39,229 nt of DNA from Bacillota bacterium (GCA_012799135.1 JAAZLW010000138.1:1-39229), one strand, 5' to 3'. Shown: positions 27,616 through 36,600, numbered from the stretch's first letter. Translations and numbers: made by a program. Notes: generated from the letters alone by a model not told the origin.

Positions 27616-29111
27616 GGGCCGTGGAGACTTATTGGAAAGAGGCAGCACTAGGAACAGGAGTGGCTGTATTTATAGCTTTAGGGATCTGGGGTGTGGATGT
27701 CACTCCCGTTGCAGTGCTGGCTGGACTGGTTATCCTACTGCAGATGATGTTCACTGGTCGTCTTGCCGGTAGCCGCAAGCTCGAGACCCTGACTCTGGAT
27801 GGACGCAATCCTGCAGAACCTATCGTTACCTTTGATGATATCGGTGGGCAAGAAACCGCCAAACGAGAGCTCCTGGAGGCTTTGGAGTTCATCAATAATC
27901 AAGAAAAATGTCTGAGATTAGGTATTCGCCCCCTGAAGGGCATTCTGCTTGTGGGTCCCCCGGGAACCGGCAAGACCTTACTGGCCAAAGCGGCTGCCAG
28001 TTTCACTGATTCTGCCTTCGTAGCGGCTAGCGGCTCGTCATTTGTGGAGATGTATGCCGGGGTCGGAGCTCAAAGAATACGTAAGGTTTTTTCTACGGGT
28101 AGACAGGTGGCTAGAGAGCAAGGAAAGAACGGTGCAATAGTCTTTATCGATGAGATCGAGGTAATAGGTGGGAAACGGGGTCGTCACAGCAGCCATTTGG
28201 AGTATGACCAGACCCTGAATCAGCTATTGGTTGAAATGGATGGTATCAACACCACAGGGGTGCGAGTATTGGTAGTAGGAGCTACTAACCGCGCCGATCT
28301 ACTGGATCCGGCCTTGGTCCGCCCAGGTCGATTTGATCGGGTCGTCCGTGTGGACCTACCGGATAAAGAGGGACGGTTGCACATACTCCGGATTCATGCC
28401 CGGAACAAACCTTTGGCGGCCAATGTGGATTTGGAGAAAATCGCCGGTGAAACCTTTGGTTTCTCTGGTGCTCACTTAGAGAGTCTGCTCAATGAAGCAG
28501 CAATCAATGCTCTGCGCAGCTCATCCAGCCAAATTCGGAACCAAGATATCCGGGATGCCCTGGAAAAAGTGATGCTGGGAGAGAAATTAGATCGCAAACC
28601 TTTAGAGGAGGAGCGGCGCAGGATTGCGTACCACGAGACCGGCCATGCTTTGGTCAGTGAATGCATCCGCGCAGGCTCAGTCTCTTCTCTGACGGTAATC
28701 CCCAGAGGACAAGCCTTGGGCTATATGCGCCAAGCCCCTGAGGGTGATAAGTACCTATATAGCAAACAGCAGCTGCTGGATCAAATCGCCATTGCCTTGG
28801 GTGGGGCCATAATGGAGGAAATGTTTTTTGGAAGCCGTAGCACTGGCTCCAAAGGTGATTTTGATCAGGCAGTGGAGGCCGCCTATCAGATTATCTTTGG
28901 AGGTATGTCCGCTTTGGGCATAGTCAGTAAGCAACACGTGCTACCTGAAGACGTAAATGGTGAAGTCCACGCCATTATCAGTGGGCAAGAGAAACGTGTT
29001 CGAGAGTTTCTCAAATGCCATCAGGCAGTAGCTGAAGCGTTGGCAGATGAGCTTTTGAAGGAAGAGAAGCTGTCAGGCACCCGTGTTCGGGAGCTTCTTA
29101 GAGCCGGCTAA
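27612..29111 (+). CDS. FtsH-like AAA+ metalloprotease (M41 type), short N-terminus
   Basis: GPPGTGKT Walker A, IVFIDEIEVIGGKRG, ATNRADLLDPALVRPGRFDR, HETGHAL zinc motif, GDFDQAV third-ligand region. Two closely spaced N-terminal TMs. Confidence 0.93.
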   Translation: MRAVETYWKEAALGTGVAVFIALGIWGVDVTPVAVLAGLVILLQMMFTGRLAGSRKLETLTLDGRNPAEPIVTFDDIGGQETAKRELLEALEFINNQEKCLRLGIRPLKGILLVGPPGTGKTLLAKAAASFTDSAFVAASGSSFVEMYAGVGAQRIRKVFSTGRQVAREQGKNGAIVFIDEIEVIGGKRGRHSSHLEYDQTLNQLLVEMDGINTTGVRVLVVGATNRADLLDPALVRPGRFDRVVRVDLPDKEGRLHILRIHARNKPLAANVDLEKIAGETFGFSGAHLESLLNEAAINALRSSSSQIRNQDIRDALEKVMLGEKLDRKPLEEERRRIAYHETGHALVSECIRAGSVSSLTVIPRGQALGYMRQAPEGDKYLYSKQQLLDQIAIALGGAIMEEMFFGSRSTGSKGDFDQAVEAAYQIIFGGMSALGIVSKQHVLPEDVNGEVHAIISGQEKRVREFLKCHQAVAEALADELLKEEKLSGTRVRELLRAG

Positions 29112-29180
29112 GCTAGTTATCCAATCTTGTGGGCGGCCAGGTCAGCCTATATGGAAGAATAACTTACCCCTAACCTATGG

Positions 29181-29209
29181 TTGACTGTCAGTTGCCAGAA
29201 TGTGATAAT
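29181..29209 (+). promoter_or_regulatory. Sigma70-type promoter of the Rrf2 regulator
   Basis: TTGACT-17 nt-GATAAT. Confidence 0.7.
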
Positions 29210-29342
29210 AGTAACAAAAGGATGCATATCTGGTAGCTACCGGGGATACTGGCAATCACCGCGCCTATCCCTACAGCAGGAAGGGGGAGAGCGGCTTTCG
29301 ATACCGTGTAGCATATCTATGCGGGATGAGGCCGCTATTTAT

Positions 29343-29777
29343 GTGGCGATTACCAAGAAGGCGGAATATGCGATAACTATTCTTCTGGATCTGGCTTTTC
29401 AGCCCAGTGACAGGTTTACGACAGCTCGGGAGATTGCTGAACGGCAGGGGATTCCCGATACGTTTGTGCCCCAAATCGTCTCTATGTTAAGTCGAGTGGG
29501 ATGGCTGGAGGCGATCCGGGGTCCAGGAGGAGGAGTCAGACTAGACGTTGACCCAGAAGAGCTAAGTGTACTGGAAGTGATCGAAGCAATCGATGGCCCT
29601 ATTACCATAACCCGCTGTTTGCTGGATGATAACACAACCTGTAGCAACCGACCGCTCTGCCCATTACACAATGTTTGGGTAGAGGCTCAAGCGGCTATGT
29701 TGAAAGTATTAGATGACACGACCATTTCTGATCTGGTAGAATCTAAGCAAGCACTGGTGGATAGAACCGGAGCTTAG
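29343..29777 (+). CDS. Rrf2-family transcriptional regulator with putative Fe-S cysteines
   Basis: VAITKKAEYAITILLDLAF, HTH, CLLDDNTTCSNRPLC (C-x7-C-x5-C). GTG 29343 aligns with the family N-terminus; the ORF-track start at 29181 falls in the promoter. ATG 29319 is an alternative. Confidence 0.88.
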   Translation: MAITKKAEYAITILLDLAFQPSDRFTTAREIAERQGIPDTFVPQIVSMLSRVGWLEAIRGPGGGVRLDVDPEELSVLEVIEAIDGPITITRCLLDDNTTCSNRPLCPLHNVWVEAQAAMLKVLDDTTISDLVESKQALVDRTGA

Positions 29778-29974
29778 TGGTATCTGTTGCGGTGAACATA
29801 GATGCAGCAGCTCCCATCTCGCCAGTAGACACACCAATCGCAGCGGTAGTATTCCGAAGACATGGCAGTGTTTAGCCAGGAGATTCCATAGCCTTGAGCG
29901 GTCGAGATGGGCTCATATTCAGTGCAGTGGGACGCTATACGGTGGAGTGTTATTTCGTCGCCCACCTGTTTCAC
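29774..29974 (-). CDS. Small Cys-rich protein (RCxxCxYW motif)
   Basis: 66 aa, C-terminus EYYRCDWCVYWRDGSCCIYVHRN; convergent with and overlapping the Rrf2 stop by 4 nt. Confidence 0.5.
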   Translation of the reverse strand: MKQVGDEITLHRIASHCTEYEPISTAQGYGISWLNTAMSSEYYRCDWCVYWRDGSCCIYVHRNRYH

Positions 29975-30009
29975 CTCACGATCTTGCTAATATTTTGTCC
30001 ACCGCATAG

Positions 30010-30049
30010 AAAAATACCCTCTCACATGTCTTAGTGGCAGGGTATTTTT
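30010..30049. terminator. Bidirectional terminator-type inverted repeat
   Basis: AAAAATACCCT ... AGGGTATTTTT perfect 11-bp arms, A/T runs on both sides. Confidence 0.8.
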
Positions 30050-30115
30050 GGTCTGCGAGCATTCTTCTGTTATGTTAACTAGTCTAACGGAGCGGATAAC
30101 CATGTATAATTGTCA

Positions 30116-30289
30116 CTAACTGCAATTTTGTCGTAAGGCGAAAGCCGGTAAGGGTTTCTTCTTGTAGTCAAAGGCAAGACGCCGTTGTGCTTTGAAGCAA
30201 AGGACACCTTGGTTATGATAGCCGCCAAAATACGAACACGTGAGGCAGCGACTGGGGCTGATTTGCAGATTGCGCTTGGGACATGTCAC
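30116..30289 (-). CDS. Small Cys-rich putative metal-binding protein (CPKR..RCLTCSYF..C)
   Basis: GTG start preceded by GGGAGGTGA on the minus strand; about 57 aa MTCPKRNLQISPSRCLTCSYFGGYHNQGVLCFKAQRRL...; followed by terminator 30010-30049. Confidence 0.6.
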   Translation of the reverse strand: MTCPKRNLQISPSRCLTCSYFGGYHNQGVLCFKAQRRLAFDYKKKPLPAFALRQNCS

Positions 30290-30391
30290 GTCTTTCACCT
30301 CCCGATGACGCGTTACAAGCTAGCTGTTGAGGACATACTGCCTAATCATTGCAGCTCATCGGGACAAGACCTGACCCACCTATTCATACTG

Positions 30392-30420
30392 TTGTCCCGC
30401 ACGTCACTTTGAATTATACT
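30392..30420 (+). promoter_or_regulatory. Sigma70-type promoter upstream of cinA
   Basis: TTGTCC-17 nt-TATACT. Confidence 0.65.
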
Positions 30421-30657
30421 TATCTTAAACATGGGAGTCAAGGCATCTAGGTGAAGTAACATAAGTTTTACAGATAAGGATACGATTTACTCGGTGTGGC
30501 GCCTCCGATCTTTGTGATGAAAGGATACCAGGTATAGTTGCAGAATTATGACGTGAACGAGTGATGAAGTGGGCGTTGAACCGATAGCTAGACCAATTGT
30601 GAAGGGAGAGAAGGCACATGCCCAGGCAAGGCACCTGGGAGATGTGACTGATTACAA

Positions 30658-31917
30658 GTGTTGGCAGAACTAATCATGGTTGGAACTGAGCTCCTTTTGG
30701 GAGAGATAGTGGATACAAACTCGGCTTACATGGCCCAGCAGTTGGCCGAGTTGGGTATAGATCTATACTATGTTACACGGGTTGGAGATAACCGCGGTAG
30801 GATTGCTGGATTGGTTCAGCAGGCCTATCAGAGGGCCGATTTGGTCATTATCGCTGGCGGACTGGGGCCTACGACAGATGATCTCACTAAGGAAGCGGTA
30901 GCAGATGCTTTTGGGCTGGGGATGGAGTTGTGTCCCGGAGCTTTGGCCGCCATTGAAAAGCGGTTTGATCTCCTCCAGATCAGTATGTCGGATAATAACA
31001 GAAAGCAAGCCTATCTACCGGCCGGAGCTGAGGCACTGCCAAACCCCAAGGGCACGGCCCCTGGTGTACTTCTGGAGCCCGACAAAAGAAAGGCAGTGAT
31101 CATGTTACCGGGGGTCCCGGTGGAGCTGAGAGCTATCATGAATGAATCTGTCATTCCGTACATCAAGGAACGTTTGGGCGAAAAGGGAGTCGGCATTATA
31201 TACTCCCGGGTTTTGAGATTCTATGGACTGGGGGAGTCAAACCTAGAAAGCATGATTCAAGACATCATCGAAGTGCAAAGCAATCCTACCATCGCTCCCT
31301 ATGCTGGAAGTGGGGAAGTGCGATTGCGAATAACTGCCAAGGCAGCCAGTGAAGCCGAAGCAGTCGCCTTAATTGAGCCTGTGGAGAAACAGCTCGTTGC
31401 TCGCCTGGGCGCCTATTTCTATGGCTATGGCGATGAAGGGATGGAGACTGTGGTGGCTAGGCTCTTGCTTTCTCAAGGACAGACCGTGGCCTTGGCGGAA
31501 TCATGTACCGGTGGCCTAATTTCCCATAAGCTGACCAATGTCCCCGGTAGCTCCGAATACTATATGCAGGGAGCGGTAACTTACAGTAATCTGGCTAAGG
31601 AGTCGATTCTAGGAGTTGACCCCAGCCTCTTGGTCCGATACGGTGCAGTAAGTGACGAGGTGGCCAGAGCCATGGCAGCCGGAGTCAGACAATGGGCGGG
31701 AACCGATATCGGTTTGTCTGTTACCGGTATCGCGGGGCCAGGGGGAGGTACAGAGAAGAAGCCCGTTGGCTTGGTCTTTGTCGGCCTAAGCCATGCTGGA
31801 GGCATAGAGGCTTACAGGCACCAATTTGTGGGTGATCGATTGCAGGTAAAAGAACGAGCCGCGTTAGCAGCATTGGATATTCTCCGGCAGCATCTGCTTG
31901 GGAGTGTTACTCAGTAG
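30658..31917 (+). CDS. cinA: CinA family protein (competence/damage-inducible; nicotinamide-nucleotide amidase)
   Basis: LAELIMVGTELLLGEIVDTNSAYMAQQLAELGIDLYYVTRVGDN, GGLGPTTDDLTKEA, C-terminal AESCTGGLISHKLTNVPGSSEYYMQGAVTYSN, SVTGIAGPGGGTEKKPVG. Confidence 0.96.
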   Translation: MLAELIMVGTELLLGEIVDTNSAYMAQQLAELGIDLYYVTRVGDNRGRIAGLVQQAYQRADLVIIAGGLGPTTDDLTKEAVADAFGLGMELCPGALAAIEKRFDLLQISMSDNNRKQAYLPAGAEALPNPKGTAPGVLLEPDKRKAVIMLPGVPVELRAIMNESVIPYIKERLGEKGVGIIYSRVLRFYGLGESNLESMIQDIIEVQSNPTIAPYAGSGEVRLRITAKAASEAEAVALIEPVEKQLVARLGAYFYGYGDEGMETVVARLLLSQGQTVALAESCTGGLISHKLTNVPGSSEYYMQGAVTYSNLAKESILGVDPSLLVRYGAVSDEVARAMAAGVRQWAGTDIGLSVTGIAGPGGGTEKKPVGLVFVGLSHAGGIEAYRHQFVGDRLQVKERAALAALDILRQHLLGSVTQ

Positions 31918-32092
31918 CGGCCTGCTCAAGGCAGCTAGGTAAAGAGGATTGATTCAGGTTGTGTCGAAATCTAGAACAGTCCTACATCTAGGTTATTGAC
32001 TGCTTGCTATCACCAGCCGATGAATTGCCATGTCGACAGACGACATACCACCTTGATCCCAAGCTTGGTGGTGGATTACTGCCATATTTGGC

Positions 32093-32122
32093 TTGTCTTG
32101 CATGGCTTCCGTATGATATACT
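32093..32122 (+). promoter_or_regulatory. recA promoter
   Basis: TTGTCT-18 nt-TATACT. Confidence 0.65.
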
Positions 32123-32129
32123 CAGGGTG

Positions 32130-32143
32130 CGAACAATTGTTTG
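32130..32143 (+). promoter_or_regulatory. LexA/SOS box upstream of recA
   Basis: CGAACAATTGTTTG matches the Gram-positive CGAAC-N4-GTTCG SOS box with one mismatch, at the predicted transcription start. Confidence 0.8.
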
Positions 32144-32170
32144 GGAACAAATGATGAGAGGAGTGCGCGC

Positions 32171-33211
32171 ATGTCAGAAAAGCTCAAAGCTCTGGACATG
32201 GCTTTGCATCAGATAGAGAAGCAGTTTGGCAAGGGTTCGATCATGCGATTAGGCGAGGCTAAAGCTACTGACATACAGGTCATATCTACCGGTTCTTTAG
32301 CTTTGGATCTAGCTTTAGGGGTAGGGGGTGTCCCGAGGGGTCGGGTGATTGAGATTTTTGGACCCGAGTCTTCGGGAAAGACTACTTTGGCCTTACACAT
32401 TGTCGCCGAGGCTCAAAAGACCGGCGGCATTGCGGCGTTCATCGATGTTGAGCATGCTCAAGATCCTTCATATGCTAAGAGACTCGGAGTAGATATCGAC
32501 AATCTCCTGATTTCGCAACCAGATAATGCGGAACAGGCTTTGGAGATTGCCGAAGCCTTAGTGAGAAGCGGTGCGGTTGACGTGGTGGTGATCGATTCAG
32601 TGGCTGCTCTTGTCCCTAGAGCCGAGATTGAAGGCGAGATGGGTGATGCCCATGTAGGTTTGCAGGCACGGTTGATGTCACAAGCCCTGCGCAAGTTGAC
32701 CGGAGCTATCAGTAAGTCAAGAACCACTGTTGTTTTCACGAACCAGATCAGAGAAAAAGTCGGTATCATGTTTGGCAATCCGGAGACAACTCCTGGTGGC
32801 CGAGCGTTGAAATTCTATGCCTCAATTCGGATGGATATTAGACGCATTGAGACTCTCAAGCAGGGCAGTGAGATGGTCGGCAGTCGCACCCGAGTCAGGG
32901 TAGTTAAGAATAAAGTGGCACCACCCTTTAGAGAAGCGGAATTTGATATTATGTATGGGGAAGGGATTTCCCGAGAGGGAGATATTCTGGATATTGGAGC
33001 CAACTTGGAGATTGTCAACAAGAGTGGAGCCTGGTATTCCTATGGTGATCTGCGTCTAGGTCAGGGCCGGGAAAACGCGAAAGAGTTCCTTAGGCAGAAT
33101 CCTGATCTAGCCCTGGAGATTGAGACTAGAGTCAAAGAGGCGGTTGGCTTGGCGACGGATAAGTCTGATAATGAGAAGAAACATGACTCCCAGGAATCGG
33201 GCAAGGAGTGA
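32171..33211 (+). CDS. recA: Recombinase RecA
   Basis: [94 protein letters not shown] 32171 with AGAGGAG upstream. Confidence 0.99.
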   Translation: MSEKLKALDMALHQIEKQFGKGSIMRLGEAKATDIQVISTGSLALDLALGVGGVPRGRVIEIFGPESSGKTTLALHIVAEAQKTGGIAAFIDVEHAQDPSYAKRLGVDIDNLLISQPDNAEQALEIAEALVRSGAVDVVVIDSVAALVPRAEIEGEMGDAHVGLQARLMSQALRKLTGAISKSRTTVVFTNQIREKVGIMFGNPETTPGGRALKFYASIRMDIRRIETLKQGSEMVGSRTRVRVVKNKVAPPFREAEFDIMYGEGISREGDILDIGANLEIVNKSGAWYSYGDLRLGQGRENAKEFLRQNPDLALEIETRVKEAVGLATDKSDNEKKHDSQESGKE

Positions 33212-33719
33212 CGGAGCTTTGGGTACAGCGAGTTCCGGCGAGGATCCCTTAACCATAGATATCACCAAGGCCAAGCAGCAAGCTCTTTACTATCTGAAGT
33301 TCCGCTCTCGTTCCAGTGCGGAGATGCGAAGGTACCTAAATCGCAAGGGCTATCAAGCAGCAATCCAGGAAGCAGTGGTGAGTTGGTTGCAGGAACTAGG
33401 ATATGTAGATGATCTGCAGTTTGCCCTGCAATGGATCGAGAACCGCTGTCGGACCAACCCGATGGGCGAGCGTCGTCTCGTTCAAGAGCTGCGGCAAAAA
33501 GGCATTCCGCAACCCATTATCGACCAGGCCATGGTGGGTTTTCGAGAATCTGTAGATGAAACGGCACTGGCCTGCAAACTAGCGACTAAGCAGGTGAGGG
33601 TCTATCGAGGAGATAATACTGATGCAATCAAACGTAAACTGGCTGGGTTCTTAGGGCGGCGGGGATTTCACCCGGGTGATATCCGTTCTGCCATTGACCA
33701 AGTGCTGAGCAAGGAGTAG
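33183..33719 (+). CDS. recX: Regulatory protein RecX
   Basis: [59 protein letters not shown]; overlaps the recA 3' end. Confidence 0.93.
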   Translation: MTPRNRARSDGALGTASSGEDPLTIDITKAKQQALYYLKFRSRSSAEMRRYLNRKGYQAAIQEAVVSWLQELGYVDDLQFALQWIENRCRTNPMGERRLVQELRQKGIPQPIIDQAMVGFRESVDETALACKLATKQVRVYRGDNTDAIKRKLAGFLGRRGFHPGDIRSAIDQVLSKE

Positions 33720-33770
33720 GGTTTTAGTCAACGTAACAGGGATCCCGGCTCTGCTGGCTCTGCGCGTTCC

Positions 33771-33799
33771 TTGACAGCGATCCCAAAACAGGCTAAAAT
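33771..33799 (+). promoter_or_regulatory. Strong sigma70 promoter upstream of rny
   Basis: TTGACA-17 nt-TAAAAT. Confidence 0.8.
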
Positions 33800-33847
33800 T
33801 ACACTGTGGAGCACATGTCTAAGGACATTTCCTGGTAGCACTTAATT

Positions 33848-33872
33848 AGCCGAGTCTCTACTCGGCTTTCTT
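33848..33872 (+). terminator. Terminator/attenuator hairpin between the promoter and rny
   Basis: AGCCGAG-TCTCTA-CTCGGCT followed by TTCTTT. Confidence 0.7.
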
Positions 33873-33907
33873 TACAAAAACTTGAGCAGTGAATACCGTA
33901 GTGGGAG

Positions 33908-35446
33908 GTGACAGCGATTATTCTTGTTTACTTTGTGCTAATAGCTGCCGTCGCTTTTGGCGCCGGTTATTTTATGCGTAAATATCTGGCGGAAGCGAAA
34001 ATCACTTCAGCTGAGGAAGCGGCTCATCGCATTCTGCAAGATGCCGAAAGAGAAGCCGAAGCCAAGCATCGAGAGATGATGCTGGAGGCCAAGGAAGAGG
34101 CCCACAAGCTAAGAGCCGAGCTGGAGCGAGAACATCGTGAGCGGCGGAATGAACTACAGCAACAGGAGCGGCGTCTCATGCAGAAAGAAGAGGCTATCGA
34201 CCGCCGCTCGGAGAATATCGATAGAAAAGAAACAGGTTTGGAGAAGGAAAGAAAGGAACTGGCCGAAAGCCAGGAAGCGGTAGAGCGAATCTTGGCAAAA
34301 CAGCAGGCCGAGTTACAGAGAATCTCTGAGCTCTCTATGGATGAAGCTAAGCAGCTTATTCTCCGCCAGGTGGAAGAAGCCGTAAGGCACGAGACTGCCA
34401 TGATGATCAAGGATATAGAGACTCAGGCGAAGGAAGAAGCAGAAAAGCGGTCCCGTGAAGTTCTCTCTTTAGCTATTCAACGTTGTGCAGCTGATCATGT
34501 AGCCGAGTCCACTGTGTCTGTAGTGAATTTGCCTAATGATGAAATGAAGGGGCGAATCATCGGGCGTGAGGGACGTAATATCCGCACATTGGAGACATTA
34601 ACCGGCATTGATTTAATTATTGATGATACACCGGAAGCGGTGATCCTATCAGGGTTCGACCCGGTGAGGCGGGAGATCGCCCGCATTGCCCTGGAGAAGT
34701 TGGTGGCAGATGGACGTATCCACCCGGCTCGCATAGAGGAAATGGTAGAAAAAGCTCAGCGAGAAGTGGAAGCGGTGATCAGAGAAGAAGGCGAACAAGC
34801 TACCTTCGAAACCAGTGTTCATGGGCTTCACCCCGAACTAGTGAGGCTCTTAGGACGATTGCGATTCCGCAGTAGCTATGGGCAGAATGTGCTCAAACAT
34901 TCTATTGAAGTGGCCCATTTGGCTGCTATGATGGCGGCAGAGCTAGGTGCTGATGAGAAACTGGCCAGAAGGGCAGGGTTACTGCATGATATTGGTAAAG
35001 CAGTAGACCACGAGGTGGAAGGCACTCACATTCAGATAGGTATGGAACTCCTCAAGCGCTATAAGGAGTCACCGGAGGTTATCCATGCGATGCAATGTCA
35101 CCATGGAGACTATGAACCGGAAAGCATAGAAGCTGTACTGGTGGCTGCAGCAGATTCAGTATCTGCCGCCAGGCCCGGTGCCAGGCGTGAGACTTTAGAG
35201 TCTTATATCAAGCGACTGGAGAGACTGGAAAGCATTGCTGATTCCTTCGAAGGCGTGGAGAAGGCCTATGCCATTCAGGCCGGTCGGGAAATACGGATCA
35301 TGGTCAAGCCGGAACGGATCGATGATGGTGAGTCGGTCTGGATCGCTCGGGAGATTGCTAAGCGCATCGAGAGTGAGCTGGAATATCCCGGTCAAATCAA
35401 GGTCACTGTTATCCGGGAAACGCGAGCCATAGAATACGCCAAATAG
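33908..35446 (+). CDS. rny: Ribonuclease Y
   Basis: N-terminal TM, long coiled coil, KH domain ([46 protein letters not shown]), HD domain ([19 protein letters not shown]). GTG start after GGGAGG. Confidence 0.98.
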   Translation: MTAIILVYFVLIAAVAFGAGYFMRKYLAEAKITSAEEAAHRILQDAEREAEAKHREMMLEAKEEAHKLRAELEREHRERRNELQQQERRLMQKEEAIDRRSENIDRKETGLEKERKELAESQEAVERILAKQQAELQRISELSMDEAKQLILRQVEEAVRHETAMMIKDIETQAKEEAEKRSREVLSLAIQRCAADHVAESTVSVVNLPNDEMKGRIIGREGRNIRTLETLTGIDLIIDDTPEAVILSGFDPVRREIARIALEKLVADGRIHPARIEEMVEKAQREVEAVIREEGEQATFETSVHGLHPELVRLLGRLRFRSSYGQNVLKHSIEVAHLAAMMAAELGADEKLARRAGLLHDIGKAVDHEVEGTHIQIGMELLKRYKESPEVIHAMQCHHGDYEPESIEAVLVAAADSVSAARPGARRETLESYIKRLERLESIADSFEGVEKAYAIQAGREIRIMVKPERIDDGESVWIAREIAKRIESELEYPGQIKVTVIRETRAIEYAK

Positions 35447-35456
35447 ATAGTCTCTG

Positions 35457-35484
35457 AGGCCTGGCGAATGCCGGGCCTTTGTCA
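35457..35484 (+). terminator. Terminator-like hairpin after rny
   Basis: GAGGCCTGGC-GAAT-GCCGGGCCTTT stem-loop. Confidence 0.5.
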
Positions 35485-35518
35485 ATTCCGCTGCCGGTTG
35501 AGTTTAGTGGGGGCCTTT

Positions 35519-36064
35519 GTGCATGAGGTGAGTGCTTTGCTGCAACACGAAGAGTATCTTTCGACAAATCACGGTAATCTATTGGCCTCAATTCTGGTCC
35601 GTTACCCCCAGATTGGCACTCTACAGGTGCTACCCCATTCCCGTTGCATGCGTTTTGGTTTTTTTGTGAAAGGGCCGTCTGATTCCGAGCCTTTCCTTGA
35701 GTTTTCGAAGTGTTTATCCGATAGCATTGAGGCTCTCGTTTTTCTGGCTGGAAAACAGCTGGCAGTGCTCGATATGCAGGTGTCTCGGTATGAGGATTTT
35801 TCTCTGCTGGAGCTCGCTCGAGATATGAGTAGTCTTAGCCTTCAAGAGATCTCTTTGATTGTTTCTTTACTGGAGGAGCACTTTGGAGAAGGCCTTGTTT
35901 GCAGTGCCGAAGATACAGAAGAGGATCTGACTTGGTATGATGACTTCATTCAACATGTCTTGGAGGATATCAACAACGATACTCCCCTGCAGGAGCTAAT
36001 TGGGTTTCGGGAGGGTGGCAGAATCTTGGTGTTTAATAAGTCCCATGCCTCGAGTAATAGCTGA
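35519..36064 (+). CDS. Uncharacterised protein between rny and spoVS
   Basis: Start GTG 35519 after GGGGGC; the ORF-track start at 35468 lies in the rny hairpin. No family recognised. Confidence 0.65.
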   Translation: MHEVSALLQHEEYLSTNHGNLLASILVRYPQIGTLQVLPHSRCMRFGFFVKGPSDSEPFLEFSKCLSDSIEALVFLAGKQLAVLDMQVSRYEDFSLLELARDMSSLSLQEISLIVSLLEEHFGEGLVCSAEDTEEDLTWYDDFIQHVLEDINNDTPLQELIGFREGGRILVFNKSHASSNS

Positions 36065-36215
36065 CTTTATGTGATGCCGGAGAAAATAATGTCTATAATA
36101 TTAAACAAATTTTGCATGAAGAGAAAGGAATTGGCACTTCGGCAGTTAATATATAATGTAACAGCAGCAAACTACGGCATGAATCGCAATTTCGCCAAGG
36201 AGGCTAAGGACTGAA

Positions 36216-36470
36216 GTGCTTAAAGTATCATCAAGATCTAACCCAAATTCTGTAGCTGGAGCTTTAGCAGGTGTTTTGCGAGAGCGGGGCACTGCGGAGA
36301 TGCAAGCCATTGGTGCCGGTGCAATAAACCAGGCGGTAAAAGCGGTGGCCATCGCCCGAGGCTTTGTCGCCCCGAGTGGTGTGGATCTCATCTGCATTCC
36401 CGCGTTTACTGACATCGAGATCGATGGTGAAGAGCGGACGGCGATAAAGATCATAGTGGAACCCCGTTAG
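36216..36470 (+). CDS. spoVS: Stage V sporulation protein S
   Basis: LKVSSRSNPNSVAGALAGVLRERGTAEMQAIGAGAINQAVKAVAIARGFVAPSGVDLICIPAFTDIEIDGEERTAIKIIVEPR. AAGGAGG upstream. Confidence 0.98.
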   Translation: MLKVSSRSNPNSVAGALAGVLRERGTAEMQAIGAGAINQAVKAVAIARGFVAPSGVDLICIPAFTDIEIDGEERTAIKIIVEPR

Positions 36471-36504
36471 GCTGCTACGTAGTACATGGTTACTCGACTG
36501 ACTT

Positions 36505-36547
36505 GCCTGCCCGGGCATTGGGCTCCCAATGTGGGCAGGTTTTTTTG
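36505..36547 (+). terminator. Rho-independent terminator after spoVS
   Basis: CCTGCCC ... GGGCAGG with nested CATTGGG/CCCAATG and TTTTTTT. Confidence 0.9.
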
Positions 36548-36600
36548 TCTTGAAACTGCTAGACATATGCAATGCATAGGAGATTAACACAATAGGAGGC

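Noticed and set aside
30185-30412. 75-aa plus-strand ORF in the pgsA-cinA gap
   Set aside because: Antisense to the Cys-rich mini-protein, which has the better SD and a following terminator.
30425-30634. 69-aa minus-strand ORF upstream of cinA
   Set aside because: No SD or recognisable motif; overlaps the predicted cinA leader.
32004-32216. 70-aa plus-strand ORF overlapping the recA start
   Set aside because: Spans the recA promoter, SOS box and SD; out of frame with RecA.
34024-34410. 128-aa minus-strand ORF opposite rny
   Set aside because: Antisense shadow of the Glu/Lys/Arg-rich RNase Y coiled coil, giving Ser-rich low-complexity sequence; no SD.
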